The notes under the pieces are model-generated. The model had not been told where the DNA came from, did not search any database, and saw only the letters and a list, made by a program, of their open reading frames with translations. A DNA stretch of 64,000 bases from Streptomyces hyderabadensis (lineage in GTDB: Bacteria; Actinomycetota; Actinomycetes; Streptomycetales; Streptomycetaceae): positions 124,001-188,000 of the forward strand of contig NZ_JAIOJZ010000007.1 in assembly GCF_020404845.1 (NCBI RefSeq), in the 5' to 3' direction. Shown piece by piece: positions 36,952-45,584 of this stretch (its first letter is position 1; every line of letters starts with the position of its first letter). The position numbers and the translations under genes are program-made.

Positions 36952-38601
36952 GTGAACGACCGTCACCCGTCGGGGACAAGTACCACCCCGGCTCCGGCTT
37001 CCGACCCCGCTTCGGCGCAGTACGCGTCGTACGGCGCCGGGCAGGCCCAGTACGGCGACCTCACCACGTTCGGCGGCTACACCTCCACCGGTTTTTCCAC
37101 CGGCATCGCCGACACCTCGGCCTTCGACGCGGACCCGCTCTTCGGCAGCATGCCGGGCCACTACACCGGCACCCCTGAGGCGACGGGTTCGTACGACGCC
37201 ACCCAGTGGTCCACCGGCGAGCAGGCCCCGCACTACGACGCGTACGCCGCCCAGCATCACGCCGCCTACGACACCGGCGCCTACGACACGACGACGTGGG
37301 CGGCCGGATACCAGCAGCTCGGCTCCGTACCGTCACAAGGCACCGGCACCGGCACCGTCACCGGCACCGACGCCACCGGGCAGTGGGACACCGGCGCCTG
37401 GAGCCACCCGGACCAGTCCGGCACCCCGGCCGACGCGACCCAGCAGTGGGACTGGGGCACGCAGACCTTCGAAACCACCGCCTCCGACACCGGGGCCTTC
37501 GAAACCGGCGCCTACGAGACCAGCGCCTTCGCGACCGGCACCTTCTACACCGGCGCCTTCGCGGGCGGCCCCGTGGACACCGGTGCCTACGACGCCACGC
37601 AGTGGAACGCCGACCCCGCGGCCACCGGCACGGTCGAGGATCCGGACCGACCGGCCGAGCATCCCGCACCGGACGACGACTCGCCGGACCCGGTGCCCGT
37701 CGCCGAGAGCGGCGAAAGCTCCCCGTACGACGGCGAGTTGGCGGCCACCGGCGAACTCCCCACCGTGACCGCCCTGCTGGACGACCAGGAAGAGGTCGCC
37801 CCGGCCGCTCGGATCCCGGCCGCCCGCACCGGCTCGCGCGCCGGAGCGCGTTCCCGTCGCCGCCAGCCCGCCAAGCGCTCCGCGCTGCTGACCATCGCCG
37901 TGCCGTCGGCCTGCGTGATGAGCGTCGCCGGTATCGCGGCCGCATCCGTCGGCAGCCTGACCGGCGACGAGGGTGCGGACGCCGCGGCGTCCGCACCGGA
38001 CCCGGGCAACGCGAAGGCCGCACCGGTGAAACCGTCCGCCGCCAACAACAAGCTGGACACGCAGCTCACCAGCCTGGCCGCCGGAGCCGACGACTTCGCC
38101 GACCGGGCCAGCCGGACGCAGGAGCGCATCGACCTCAAGGCCGAGCAGGCCGCCGAGAAGAAGCGGGCGGCTCAGGAGGCGGCCCGCAAGGAGCGGCTGC
38201 GCCCCAAGTTCGCGCTCCCGGTGTCACAGCACGGCCTGAGCGCCTACTACGGACAGGCCGGCATCAACTGGATGTCCGTCCACACCGGCATCGACTTCCC
38301 CGTGTCGTACGGGACCAAGGTGATGGCGGCGACCGACGGCACCGTGCGGACGCAGTACAACAGCGCCTACGGCAACATGATGATCGTGACCGCGAAGGAC
38401 GGCACGGAGACGTGGTACTGCCACCTATCCAGCTACCAGGTCCCCTCCGGCACCACCGTGAAGGCGGGCGACGCCATCGCGTTCTCCGGCAACTCGGGCA
38501 ACTCCACCGGCCCGCACCTGCACTTCGAGGTGCGTCCGGCGGGCGGCTCGTCGATCGACCCGCTTCCGTGGCTGCGCAGCCACGGCCTCAACCCGTCCTG
38601 A
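36952..38601 (+). CDS. M23 (LytM-type) peptidase, membrane-anchored, with repetitive N-terminus
   Basis: Peptidoglycan endopeptidase of 549 residues. The first ~290 residues are Thr/Gly/Ala/Asp/Tyr-rich with repeated units such as DTGAFETGAYETSAF; they precede a Lys/Arg patch and a membrane segment (LLTIAVPSACVMSVAGIAAAS). A Lys/Glu-rich helix (RIDLKAEQAAEKKRAAQEAA) leads to the M23 domain: YYGQAGINWMSVHTGIDF (HxxxD zinc motif), DGTVRTQYNSAYGN, STGPHLHFEVRP (HxH zinc ligand). It is therefore presumably anchored with its peptidase outside. GTG 36952 has AGAGAAG upstream; an open frame extends 26 codons more. A terminator follows. Confidence 0.88.
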   Translation: MNDRHPSGTSTTPAPASDPASAQYASYGAGQAQYGDLTTFGGYTSTGFSTGIADTSAFDADPLFGSMPGHYTGTPEATGSYDATQWSTGEQAPHYDAYAAQHHAAYDTGAYDTTTWAAGYQQLGSVPSQGTGTGTVTGTDATGQWDTGAWSHPDQSGTPADATQQWDWGTQTFETTASDTGAFETGAYETSAFATGTFYTGAFAGGPVDTGAYDATQWNADPAATGTVEDPDRPAEHPAPDDDSPDPVPVAESGESSPYDGELAATGELPTVTALLDDQEEVAPAARIPAARTGSRAGARSRRRQPAKRSALLTIAVPSACVMSVAGIAAASVGSLTGDEGADAAASAPDPGNAKAAPVKPSAANNKLDTQLTSLAAGADDFADRASRTQERIDLKAEQAAEKKRAAQEAARKERLRPKFALPVSQHGLSAYYGQAGINWMSVHTGIDFPVSYGTKVMAATDGTVRTQYNSAYGNMMIVTAKDGTETWYCHLSSYQVPSGTTVKAGDAIAFSGNSGNSTGPHLHFEVRPAGGSSIDPLPWLRSHGLNPS

Positions 38602-38629
38602 CGCCGTAACGTCTCGGCAGGCCGGTCCG

Positions 38630-38672
38630 GGCCGGCGGACCCGGGACGACGCCCGGGCCCGTCACGCCGGCC
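38630..38672. terminator. Bidirectional terminator between M23 peptidase and pcrA
   Basis: Nested stems GGCCGGCG / CGCCGGCC and CCCGGG / CCCGGG around ACGACG, in the 77-base gap between convergent genes. Confidence 0.7.
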
Positions 38673-38678
38673 GCACCC

Positions 38679-41168
38679 TCAGAGCTTCTCCACCGGCGCG
38701 TACCGCAGCAGCAGCCGCTTCGGCTTGGTGTCCCCGAAGTCGATTGTCGCCTCGGCGTTCGACCCGGTGCCCTTGACGCCGACCACCGTGCCGAGTCCGA
38801 ACTGGTCGTGCGTGACGCGGTCGCCGACCGCCAGCGAGACCGTCGGCTGCTCGGCGCCGGCCGATCTGCGGGTGGCGAAGCCGGACGCGCCCGAGGCCGA
38901 GGAGCGGGACCGGGACGAGGACAGCGACGCCGCCACGCCCGAGACCGGCGCGGAGGGCGCGGGGCCGTTCGCCCCCGTCCGCTTCCAGTCCAGGTGGAGG
39001 GCCGGGATCTCCTCCAGGAACCGGGAGGGCGGGTTGTACGACGGCTGGCCCCAGGCGCTGCGCAGCGTGGAGCGGGTCAGGTACAGCCGTTCGCGGGCGC
39101 GGGTGATGCCGACGTAGGCGAGCCGCCGTTCCTCCTCCAGCTCCTTCGTCTGGCCGAGGGCGCGCATGTGCGGGAACACGCCGTCCTCCATGCCGGTGAG
39201 GAAGACGACCGGGAACTCCAGGCCCTTGGCGGTGTGCAGGGTCATCAGGGTGACGACGCCGTCGCCGTCCTCTTCGTCGGGGATCTGGTCGGAGTCGGCG
39301 ACGAGGGCGACCTTCTCCAGGAAGTCGGCCAGCGTCCCGGACTCCTCGCCCTCGCCCTGCTCCTGCTCGAACTCCAGGGCCACGGCCGCGAGTTCCTGGA
39401 GGTTCTCGATGCGGGTCTCGTCCTGCGGGTCGGTGGAGGCCTGCAACTCCGCCAGGTACCCGGTGCGTTCGAGGATCGCCTCCAGCACGGTCGCCGGGCC
39501 GGCGCCGGACTCGACGATGGTGCGGAGGTCCTCCATGAGGGTGTTGAACCGCTTGACGGCGTTCGCGGAGCGCGCGGCCATGCCGTACGCCTCGTCGACG
39601 CGCCTGAGCGCCTGCGGGAAGCTGATCTTCTCGCGCTGGGCGAGGGCGTCGATCATCGCCTCCGCGCGGTCGCCGATGCCGCGCTTGGGGACGTTGAGGA
39701 TGCGGCGCAGCGGCACCGAGTCCTCCGGGTTGGCCAGCACCCGCAGGTAGGCCAGGACGTCCCGGACCTCCTTGCGCTCGTAGAAGCGGACGCCGCCGAC
39801 GACCTTGTAGGGCAGGCCGGTGCGGATGAAGACCTCTTCGAAGACACGGGACTGCGCGTTGGTCCGGTAGAAGACCGCGACGTCCCCGGCCTTGGCCTCG
39901 CCCGCGTCCGTGAGGCGGTCTATCTCGTCGGCGACGAACTGCGCCTCGTCGTGCTCGGTGTCGGCGACGTACCCGGTGATCTGCGCGCCGCTGCCCTGGT
40001 TGGTCCACAGGTTCTTGGGGCGGCGGGACTCGTTGCGCTCGATGACCGCGTTGGCGGCGCTGAGGATGGTCTGGGTGGAGCGGTAGTTCTGCTCCAGCAG
40101 GATCGTCGTCGCGTCCGGGTAGTCCTCCTCGAACTGGAGGATGTTGCGGATGGTGGCGCCGCGGAAGGCGTAGATCGACTGGTCGGCGTCGCCCACCACG
40201 CACAGCTCGGCGGGCGGCACCTCGGCCTCCGGCGGCACGTCGACGGGGTGCTCCGAGGGCACGCCGACCAGCTCGCGCACCAGGGCGTACTGGGCGTGGT
40301 TGGTGTCCTGGTACTCGTCGACCAGGACGTGCCGGAAGCGGCGGCGGTAGTGCTCGGCGACGTCCGGGAAGGCGCGCAGCAGATTGACCGTCGTCATGAT
40401 CAGGTCGTCGAAGTCGAGGGCGTTGGCCTCGCGCAGCCGCGACTGGTACATGGCGTAGGCCTGGGCGAGGGACTTCTCGAAGCCGTCGGCGGCCTGGGCG
40501 GCGAAGTCCTCCTCGTCGATCAGCTCGTTCTTCAGGTTGCTGATCTTGGCGCTGAACGACTTCGGCGGGAAACGCTTGGGGTCGAGGTCCAGGTCGCGGC
40601 AGACCAGCGCCATGAGCCGCTTGGAGTCGGCGGCGTCGTAGATCGAGAACGACGAGGTGAAGCCGAGCTTCTTCGACTCGCGGCGCAGGATGCGGACGCA
40701 CGCGCTGTGGAACGTCATCACCCACATCGCATTGGCGCGCGGGCCGACGAGCTGCTCCACGCGCTCCTTCATCTCGCCCGCGGCCTTGTTGGTGAAGGTG
40801 ATCGCGAGGATCTGGCCGGGGTGGACGTGCCGCTCGGCCAGCAGGTGGGCGATGCGGTGGGTGAGGACGCGGGTCTTGCCGGAACCGGCACCGGCCACGA
40901 TGAGCAGCGGGGAGCCGGAGTGGACGACGGCGGCCCGCTGGTTGTCGTTCAGCCCCTCCAGGAGCGCGGCGGCGTCCAGGGCGGGGCGCGGGGCGCCGTC
41001 CCGGTAGTGGGTGTCGCGGTCCGGAGGCACGTCGAACTTCCCGCCGAACAGATCGTGCGGGACCGGCTCCGGTCCGTGATCGTCCTCGGGCGGCGGCGGG
41101 GGTTCCTCCTCGTGACCCCGCGGGGTCTGGAGGCTCGCCAGGAAGCTGTCGTCAAAGAGGCTGCTCAT
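38679..41168 (-). CDS. pcrA: ATP-dependent DNA helicase PcrA/UvrD
   Basis: Superfamily 1 3'-5' helicase for repair and replication-fork processing. The 829-residue protein has a ~65-residue acidic/Pro-rich lead, motif Q/I (LNDNQRAAVV, GAGSGKT), Ia (TFTNKAAGEMKERV), II (LVDEYQDTN), III (GDADQSIYAFRGA), IV (QNYRST), V (LMTLHTAKGLEFP) and VI (RLAYVGITRARE). The last ~60 residues form the Tudor-like domain (VGDRVTHDQFGLGTVVGV) that binds RNA polymerase in PcrA. The ATG 41168 lies only a few bases beyond the predicted transcription start of a TTGTCGGTG-N8-TAGACT damage promoter, so the message may be nearly leaderless. Confidence 0.97.
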   Translation of the reverse strand: MSSLFDDSFLASLQTPRGHEEEPPPPPEDDHGPEPVPHDLFGGKFDVPPDRDTHYRDGAPRPALDAAALLEGLNDNQRAAVVHSGSPLLIVAGAGSGKTRVLTHRIAHLLAERHVHPGQILAITFTNKAAGEMKERVEQLVGPRANAMWVMTFHSACVRILRRESKKLGFTSSFSIYDAADSKRLMALVCRDLDLDPKRFPPKSFSAKISNLKNELIDEEDFAAQAADGFEKSLAQAYAMYQSRLREANALDFDDLIMTTVNLLRAFPDVAEHYRRRFRHVLVDEYQDTNHAQYALVRELVGVPSEHPVDVPPEAEVPPAELCVVGDADQSIYAFRGATIRNILQFEEDYPDATTILLEQNYRSTQTILSAANAVIERNESRRPKNLWTNQGSGAQITGYVADTEHDEAQFVADEIDRLTDAGEAKAGDVAVFYRTNAQSRVFEEVFIRTGLPYKVVGGVRFYERKEVRDVLAYLRVLANPEDSVPLRRILNVPKRGIGDRAEAMIDALAQREKISFPQALRRVDEAYGMAARSANAVKRFNTLMEDLRTIVESGAGPATVLEAILERTGYLAELQASTDPQDETRIENLQELAAVALEFEQEQGEGEESGTLADFLEKVALVADSDQIPDEEDGDGVVTLMTLHTAKGLEFPVVFLTGMEDGVFPHMRALGQTKELEEERRLAYVGITRARERLYLTRSTLRSAWGQPSYNPPSRFLEEIPALHLDWKRTGANGPAPSAPVSGVAASLSSSRSRSSASGASGFATRRSAGAEQPTVSLAVGDRVTHDQFGLGTVVGVKGTGSNAEATIDFGDTKPKRLLLRYAPVEKL

Positions 41169-41177
41169 CGCTCTCCG

Positions 41178-41200
41178 AGTCTAGGGCGCCGCACCGACAA
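41178..41200 (-). promoter_or_regulatory. DNA-damage (RecA-NDp/PafBC-type) promoter of pcrA
   Basis: On the minus strand TTGTCGGTG (41200-41192), exactly eight bases, TAGACT (41183-41178): a full match to tTGTCRgtg-N8-TAnnnT. It lies ~10 bases before the pcrA ATG. Confidence 0.8.
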
Positions 41201-41347
41201 CCCGGTGCCGCCCCGGAAAATGCCCGGCGTTCCGGGTCCGGGCACGCCCCGCGACCGGCCGGAACACGAAGAGTGACGCCCGCCGTCCGCCCGGAGACGC
41301 CCCCGCGAAAGGTCACGAAAATGTATCGGGCATATCACCCACCAACC

Positions 41348-41377
41348 TTCACAGCCGCCACACGAGTTGGCTACGGT
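41348..41377 (+). promoter_or_regulatory. Candidate promoter for the riboswitch-NlpC/P60 transcript
   Basis: TTCACA (41348-41353), 18-base spacer, TACGGT (41372-41377), just before the riboswitch. Start predicted near 41384. Confidence 0.45.
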
Positions 41378-41383
41378 GCGGGG

Positions 41384-41600
41384 CAGGCCGCTCGACCCCC
41401 TCCGGCGAACCTCGCCGGGCCGCGCGGCCTCCGCCGAGTCCGGCCTGCCCGCACGGCAGCCGGAGCCGGGGACCCAACCGAGAACTCTGGGGTGAATCGG
41501 CGACACCGCCCTCCATGGGGGACGGACGCGCCGTAGGGCAACCCTTCCATGCCACACCGCCCGAACCCGACAGCTAACCCGGTAGGCGGAGCACTGGAAG
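41384..41600 (+). ncRNA. c-di-AMP riboswitch (ydaO/yuaA type)
   Basis: Leader of the NlpC/P60 gene. The conserved blocks of the ydaO motif are visible in order: GCCGGGGACCCAA (41465-41477), GGGGTGAATCGG (41489-41500), GTAGGGCAACCCTTCC (41533-41548) and CGAACCCGACAGCTAACCC (41562-41580), then TAGGCGGA. This RNA class binds cyclic di-AMP and usually turns off cell-wall hydrolase genes in Actinobacteria, matching the downstream gene. The 5' boundary is approximate. Confidence 0.85.
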
Positions 41601-41612
41601 GAGTCGCCTCCC

Positions 41613-42803
41613 TTGGCGTCGCACCGCAAGTCGCGCCCCGCCGGCACCCGCGTCGCGGGCATACGGACCCCGGCCCTCGCCACCGCGGCCCTCACCTCCG
41701 TCGCCCTGCTGTCCCAGACGGCGAACGCCACGCCGTCGGACGACCGGCCGACCCTCGAAGAGGTCGAGAAGAAGGTCGACGACCTCTACCGCCAGGCCGG
41801 GTCGGCGACCGAGAAGTACAACGCGGCCAAGGAGAAGACCGCCAAGCAGCGCAAGAAGGTCGACACCCTCCTCGACGACGTCGCCAAGCGCACCCAGAAG
41901 CTGAACGACGCGCGCGAGGAGCTGGGTTCCTTCGCCTCCGCCCAGTACCGCACGGGCGCCGCCGTCCCGGAGACCGCGACGCTGCTGCTCGCGGACTCGC
42001 CGCAGGACTACTTCGACCAGAACCAGCTGATGGACCGGCTCACCGGCCGCCAGAAGAGCGCCGTCGACGACTACGTCACCCAGCAGTCCGAGACGATGGA
42101 GAAGCGCCGGGAGGCCACCGAGAGCCTCGAGACGCTCACCGACTCGCAGAACGACCTCAAGACGGCCAAGTCGACCGTCCAGAAGAAGCTGGCCACCGCG
42201 CGGGAGCTGCTGTCGGAGCTGACCGCCGAGGAGAAGGCCCGGCTCGCGGCGATCGAGAAGAAGAAGCAGCAGGAGGCTGCCCGCAAGGCCGCCGAGCTGG
42301 CGAAGCAGCAGGCTGAGGAGGCGGCCGAGCGCAAGCGGCAGGAGGAGGCCGCCCAGCAGGAGAGCGGCTCCGGAACCTCGGGCGGCTCCGGCGGCACCGG
42401 TTCGTCGGATTCATCGGGCTCGACGACGCCGGACACCTCGAACGGCACCAAGGCCGAGAAGGCGATCGCCTTCGCCCGCGCCCAGATCGGCAAGCCGTAC
42501 GTCTGGGGCGCCACGGGCCCCGGCTCCTACGACTGCTCGGGCCTCACCCAGGCCGCCTGGAAGGCCGCGGGCGTGACGCTGCCGCGCGTCACCTACGACC
42601 AGGTCAACGCCGGCACGACGGTCTCCGTCTCCCAGGCACAACCCGGTGACCTGGTCTTCTTCTACGACGACATCAGCCACGTCGGCCTGTACATCGGCGA
42701 CGGCATGATGATCCACGCGCCGAAGCCGGGCGCGTACGTCCGCGAGGAGTCGATCTTCTACGACGGCGAGTCGTCGATCCACAGCGTGGTGCGCCCGGCC
42801 TGA
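41613..42803 (+). CDS. NlpC/P60 peptidoglycan endopeptidase (RipA-like), riboswitch-controlled
   Basis: Secreted cell-wall hydrolase of 396 residues. A signal peptide (RTPALATAALTSVALLSQTANA) is followed by a long coiled coil (~45-250; EVEKKVDDLYRQAGSATEKY and a later KKKQQEAARKAAELAKQQ stretch), a Ser/Gly/Thr linker, and the NlpC/P60 domain: nucleophile Cys in YDCSGLTQAAWKAAG, His in DDISHVGLYIGDG and the third polar residue in MIHAPKPG. Such proteins cut the D-Glu-mDAP bond. The TTG start at 41613 has GGAAGGAG ten bases upstream, right after the riboswitch. It has a paralogue at 44498. Confidence 0.92.
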   Translation: MASHRKSRPAGTRVAGIRTPALATAALTSVALLSQTANATPSDDRPTLEEVEKKVDDLYRQAGSATEKYNAAKEKTAKQRKKVDTLLDDVAKRTQKLNDAREELGSFASAQYRTGAAVPETATLLLADSPQDYFDQNQLMDRLTGRQKSAVDDYVTQQSETMEKRREATESLETLTDSQNDLKTAKSTVQKKLATARELLSELTAEEKARLAAIEKKKQQEAARKAAELAKQQAEEAAERKRQEEAAQQESGSGTSGGSGGTGSSDSSGSTTPDTSNGTKAEKAIAFARAQIGKPYVWGATGPGSYDCSGLTQAAWKAAGVTLPRVTYDQVNAGTTVSVSQAQPGDLVFFYDDISHVGLYIGDGMMIHAPKPGAYVREESIFYDGESSIHSVVRPA

Positions 42804-42829
42804 TCGGCGCGGTCTCTAGCATCGGGCCC

Positions 42830-43846
42830 ATGTCATCGGCCACCCATCCCTCCGCGCTGCGCGCCTGGTGGGCGCAGCGTCCACCGGCGGCCGGGGCCGC
42901 GGTGATGGCGACCGGCATCGTGTCGGTCGCCCTGCATCTGACGGGCCGCGAGGTCCTGTCCCGGATCGCCCTGGTCCTGGCCTGTGCCGCCTGGCTGATA
43001 CTGGCCGCGAACTTCGTCTACCTGCTGCTGGCCGACCGGGCGCAGTGGGTGCGGCGGGCCGGGACACCGGGTGCGCTCACCGCGGTCGCCGCGACCACGG
43101 TGCTCGGCACGCGTTTCTCGCTGCTCGGCTGGTCGCTGCTGGCCGCGGTGCTGCTGGCGCTGGCGGCCCTGCTGTGGCCGTGGCTGCTGTTCCTGGTGGT
43201 GCAGCACTGGGGGCGGCGGATGCCCGGGGCGGTGTTCCTGAGCTGCGTGGCCACCGAGGGGCTCGCCGTGCTCGGCGCCACGCTGTCCGCGGCCACCTCG
43301 ACGCCCTGGCTGGCGCACGCGGCGCTGGTGCCGTTCTGGCTGGGGATCGTGCTCTACCTGATCGCGCTGTTCCGCTTCGATCTGCGGCAGGTGGCCCGGG
43401 GCTCGGGGGACCACTGGGTGGCGGGCGGCGCGCTCGCCATCTCGGCCCTCGCCGGCGCCAAGCTGCTCGCGGCGGCCGGGACCGGCATGTACCTGTGGAA
43501 CGCCGACGACCAAGCCGTGCTGCACGACGTGACCGTCTTCCTGCTCACGCTCGACCTCGCCTGGTACGCCGTACTGCTGGCCGCCGAGATCGCCTGGCCC
43601 CGCCTCCGCTACGACGTGCGCCGCTGGTCGACCGTCTTCCCGCTCGGCATGACGGCGGCGGCGACGCTGTCGGTGGCCGCCGTCGTCGACGTCCCGTGGC
43701 TGGACGGGCCCGGCCGGGCGCTGCTGTGGATCGCGGTGGCCGGGTGGCTGGCGGTCGCCGCGGGCGCGGTGGTCCAGGCCCGGGCCGGGCTGCGGTCCGC
43801 GGCGGCGGAGTCCGGGGCGGCGGTCAGGTCCACAGCACCGCGATGA
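42830..43846 (+). CDS. TDT (TehA/Mae1/SLAC1-like) family membrane transporter
   Basis: A 338-residue protein with about ten membrane segments. Family hallmarks are the early segment AAVMATGIVSVALHL and the late RWSTVFPLGMTAAATLSVAA, typical of the tellurite-resistance/dicarboxylate transporter family, which exports anions such as dicarboxylates or chloride. The substrate is unknown. TAGCAT lies seven bases before the ATG at 42830, suggesting a leaderless mRNA. Its 3' end overlaps the convergent small membrane gene by 23 bases. Confidence 0.83.
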   Translation: MSSATHPSALRAWWAQRPPAAGAAVMATGIVSVALHLTGREVLSRIALVLACAAWLILAANFVYLLLADRAQWVRRAGTPGALTAVAATTVLGTRFSLLGWSLLAAVLLALAALLWPWLLFLVVQHWGRRMPGAVFLSCVATEGLAVLGATLSAATSTPWLAHAALVPFWLGIVLYLIALFRFDLRQVARGSGDHWVAGGALAISALAGAKLLAAAGTGMYLWNADDQAVLHDVTVFLLTLDLAWYAVLLAAEIAWPRLRYDVRRWSTVFPLGMTAAATLSVAAVVDVPWLDGPGRALLWIAVAGWLAVAAGAVVQARAGLRSAAAESGAAVRSTAPR

Positions 43847-44177
43847 AGATGTTCACCAGGGTCAGCACGCCCACCAGGCCGAACAGCGGCTTGTCCACCT
43901 TCTCGTCGTCGCGCTTGACGTAGACCAGGCCGAGGATCACGATCAGCACGGCGAGCTTCACGCCGATCTTGACGTTGTCGACGGAGTAGTCCTGGGCCTG
44001 GTTGAGGCCGACCAGGACGGCGCCGGTGACCAGCATCGTCAGCGCGCCGTGCAGCATCGCGGGGGTGAACCGGGCCGCGCCCTGCCCCATCGCCTTCATC
44101 TGGGTCAGGAAGCCGCCCAGGAGCGCGGCGATGCCGATGATGTGCAGGCCGACGAAGATGTGGATGAGTACGTCCAT
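43824..44177 (-). CDS. Small integral membrane protein (four segments)
   Basis: A 117-residue protein: MDVLIHIFVGLHIIGIAALLGGF, then a short loop with TQMKAMGQGAARFTP, MLHGALTMLVTGAVLVGLN, IGVKLAVLIVILGLVYVK and LVGVLTLVNIFIAVLW. No known catalytic motif; conserved-looking His at the first segments could bind heme or metal, but that is speculation. On the minus strand TAGGCT lies eight bases before the ATG at 44177, which looks like a leaderless promoter. The frame is open upstream to 44240, without a better start. Confidence 0.8.
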   Translation of the reverse strand: MDVLIHIFVGLHIIGIAALLGGFLTQMKAMGQGAARFTPAMLHGALTMLVTGAVLVGLNQAQDYSVDNVKIGVKLAVLIVILGLVYVKRDDEKVDKPLFGLVGVLTLVNIFIAVLWT

Positions 44178-44497
44178 GAGGCCGGAGCCTAGTGAGGGAC
44201 CCGACGCGCCCGGACACCGGCCCGCCCCGCCGTCCCTCATAGCAGCTCCCGTCCCCCACCCGTCTCCGATCCGGCATATCGGTCATCACCCTGTGTGGAG
44301 GTGACGCCGCCCGGAGGCGTCGACGGTCACTTACGGTCGTCCGCTGATCCGGCGTCGCCACTTCCGCGCATCCCGTCACCGGACCGTTACCGGCCCGCTT
44401 AGCGTCCTGGCCCAGGCAACGGAGCGGACCGGAGCCGGTCCGGTGACCCGCGCCGTGCGGGCCCGGAGTCGAGTCGTACGGAAGGACGTGGACGCAG
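44178..44497. other. Divergent intergenic region with a distant inverted repeat
   Basis: About 320 bases before the second NlpC/P60 gene. It contains an 11-bp perfect inverted repeat, GTCACCGGACC (44375-44385) and GGTCCGGTGAC (44437-44447), around 51 bases. It lacks the conserved c-di-AMP riboswitch blocks seen before the paralogue. Confidence 0.5.
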
Positions 44498-45562
44498 GTG
44501 GGAACGCACCGCAGGCCGCGACAGCGCGCGACGGGCGGCGGCCGGGCCCGTACGGCGGCCACGATCACCCTGGCGGGCGCGGCCACCGCGACGGGCCTGG
44601 GCGGCGGGACCGGGCACGCCGATCCGCAGCCGACGGCGGCGCAGGTCAGGGCCAAGGTGGACAAGCTCTACCAGGAGGCCGAGGCGGCCACCGAGAAGTA
44701 CAACGGCGCGAAGGAGAAGGCGGACGCCGCCGAACAGCGCCTGGAGGAACTGCGGGACGAGGCGGCCCGCAAGGAGGACCGGCTGAACTCGGCGCGGGAG
44801 GCGCTGGGTTCGGTCGCGGCGGCGCAGTACCGCAGCGGCGGCCTGGACCCGGCGCTGCAACTGGCGCTCTCCTCCGACCCGGACCGGTATCTCGACGGCG
44901 CCGCGTTCGTCGAGCGCGCGGGCAGCCGGCAGACGGCCGCGGTGGGCCGGGTACGCAAGGAACTGCGGGAGATCGAGCGACTGCGCGGCGCCGCCCGCAT
45001 CGAGGTGTCCTCGCTGAGGTCGCGGCGGGCCGAGCTGAAACGTCACCGCGAGACCGTCACCGGCAAACTGGAGGCGGCCCGCCGCCTGCTGTCCCGGCTG
45101 ACCGCCGAGGAACGCGCCCGCGTCGGCGGCGGAACGGGCGATCGCGCCTCGCACGCCTCCCGCGCGTCTTCCGGTCCCCGGGACGGCCTGTCCGCCTCGG
45201 CCCAGGCACCCAACTCCCGTGCCGCGGCGGCCGTCGCCTACGCCTACCAGAAGCTCGGCAGCCCCTACGTGTGGGGCGCGACCGGGCCGAACGCCTTCGA
45301 CTGCTCGGGCCTCACCCAGGCCGCCTACCGCGCTGCCGGGGTCTCCCTGCCCCGCACGACCTACGCCCAGATCGACGCCGGCCGCCGCGTCTCGCGGTCC
45401 GAACTGCTCCCGGGCGACCTGGTCTTCTTCTACTCGGGCATCAGCCACGTGGGCATCTACGTCGGCGACGGCCGGATGATCCACGCCCCGAACCCGTCGG
45501 CACCGGTGCGCGTCGCCCCGGTCGACGAGATGCCCTTCGCGGGGGCGACGCGGGTGGCGTGA
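44498..45562 (+). CDS. NlpC/P60 peptidoglycan endopeptidase, second paralogue
   Basis: A 354-residue exported hydrolase. Signal region RTAATITLAGAATATGLGGGTGHA, coiled coil ~40-210 (KVDKLYQEAEAATEKYNGAK; EAARKEDRLNSAREALGSVA), then NlpC/P60 with catalytic Cys in FDCSGLTQAAYRAAG, His in GISHVGIYVGDG and IHAPNPS. It is clearly paralogous to the protein at 41613 (same coiled-coil and domain order) but shorter in the linker. GTG 44498 has GAAGGA 12 bases upstream. No c-di-AMP riboswitch is seen, so the two hydrolases seem regulated differently. Confidence 0.9.
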   Translation: MGTHRRPRQRATGGGRARTAATITLAGAATATGLGGGTGHADPQPTAAQVRAKVDKLYQEAEAATEKYNGAKEKADAAEQRLEELRDEAARKEDRLNSAREALGSVAAAQYRSGGLDPALQLALSSDPDRYLDGAAFVERAGSRQTAAVGRVRKELREIERLRGAARIEVSSLRSRRAELKRHRETVTGKLEAARRLLSRLTAEERARVGGGTGDRASHASRASSGPRDGLSASAQAPNSRAAAAVAYAYQKLGSPYVWGATGPNAFDCSGLTQAAYRAAGVSLPRTTYAQIDAGRRVSRSELLPGDLVFFYSGISHVGIYVGDGRMIHAPNPSAPVRVAPVDEMPFAGATRVA

Positions 45563-45584
45563 GCCGCCGCCCGGTGCGGAGCCG

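Noticed and set aside
44375..44447. Second c-di-AMP riboswitch before the other NlpC/P60 gene
   Set aside because: The conserved ydaO blocks (GGGGACCCA, GGTGAATC, GAACCCGACAGCTAACC) are absent.
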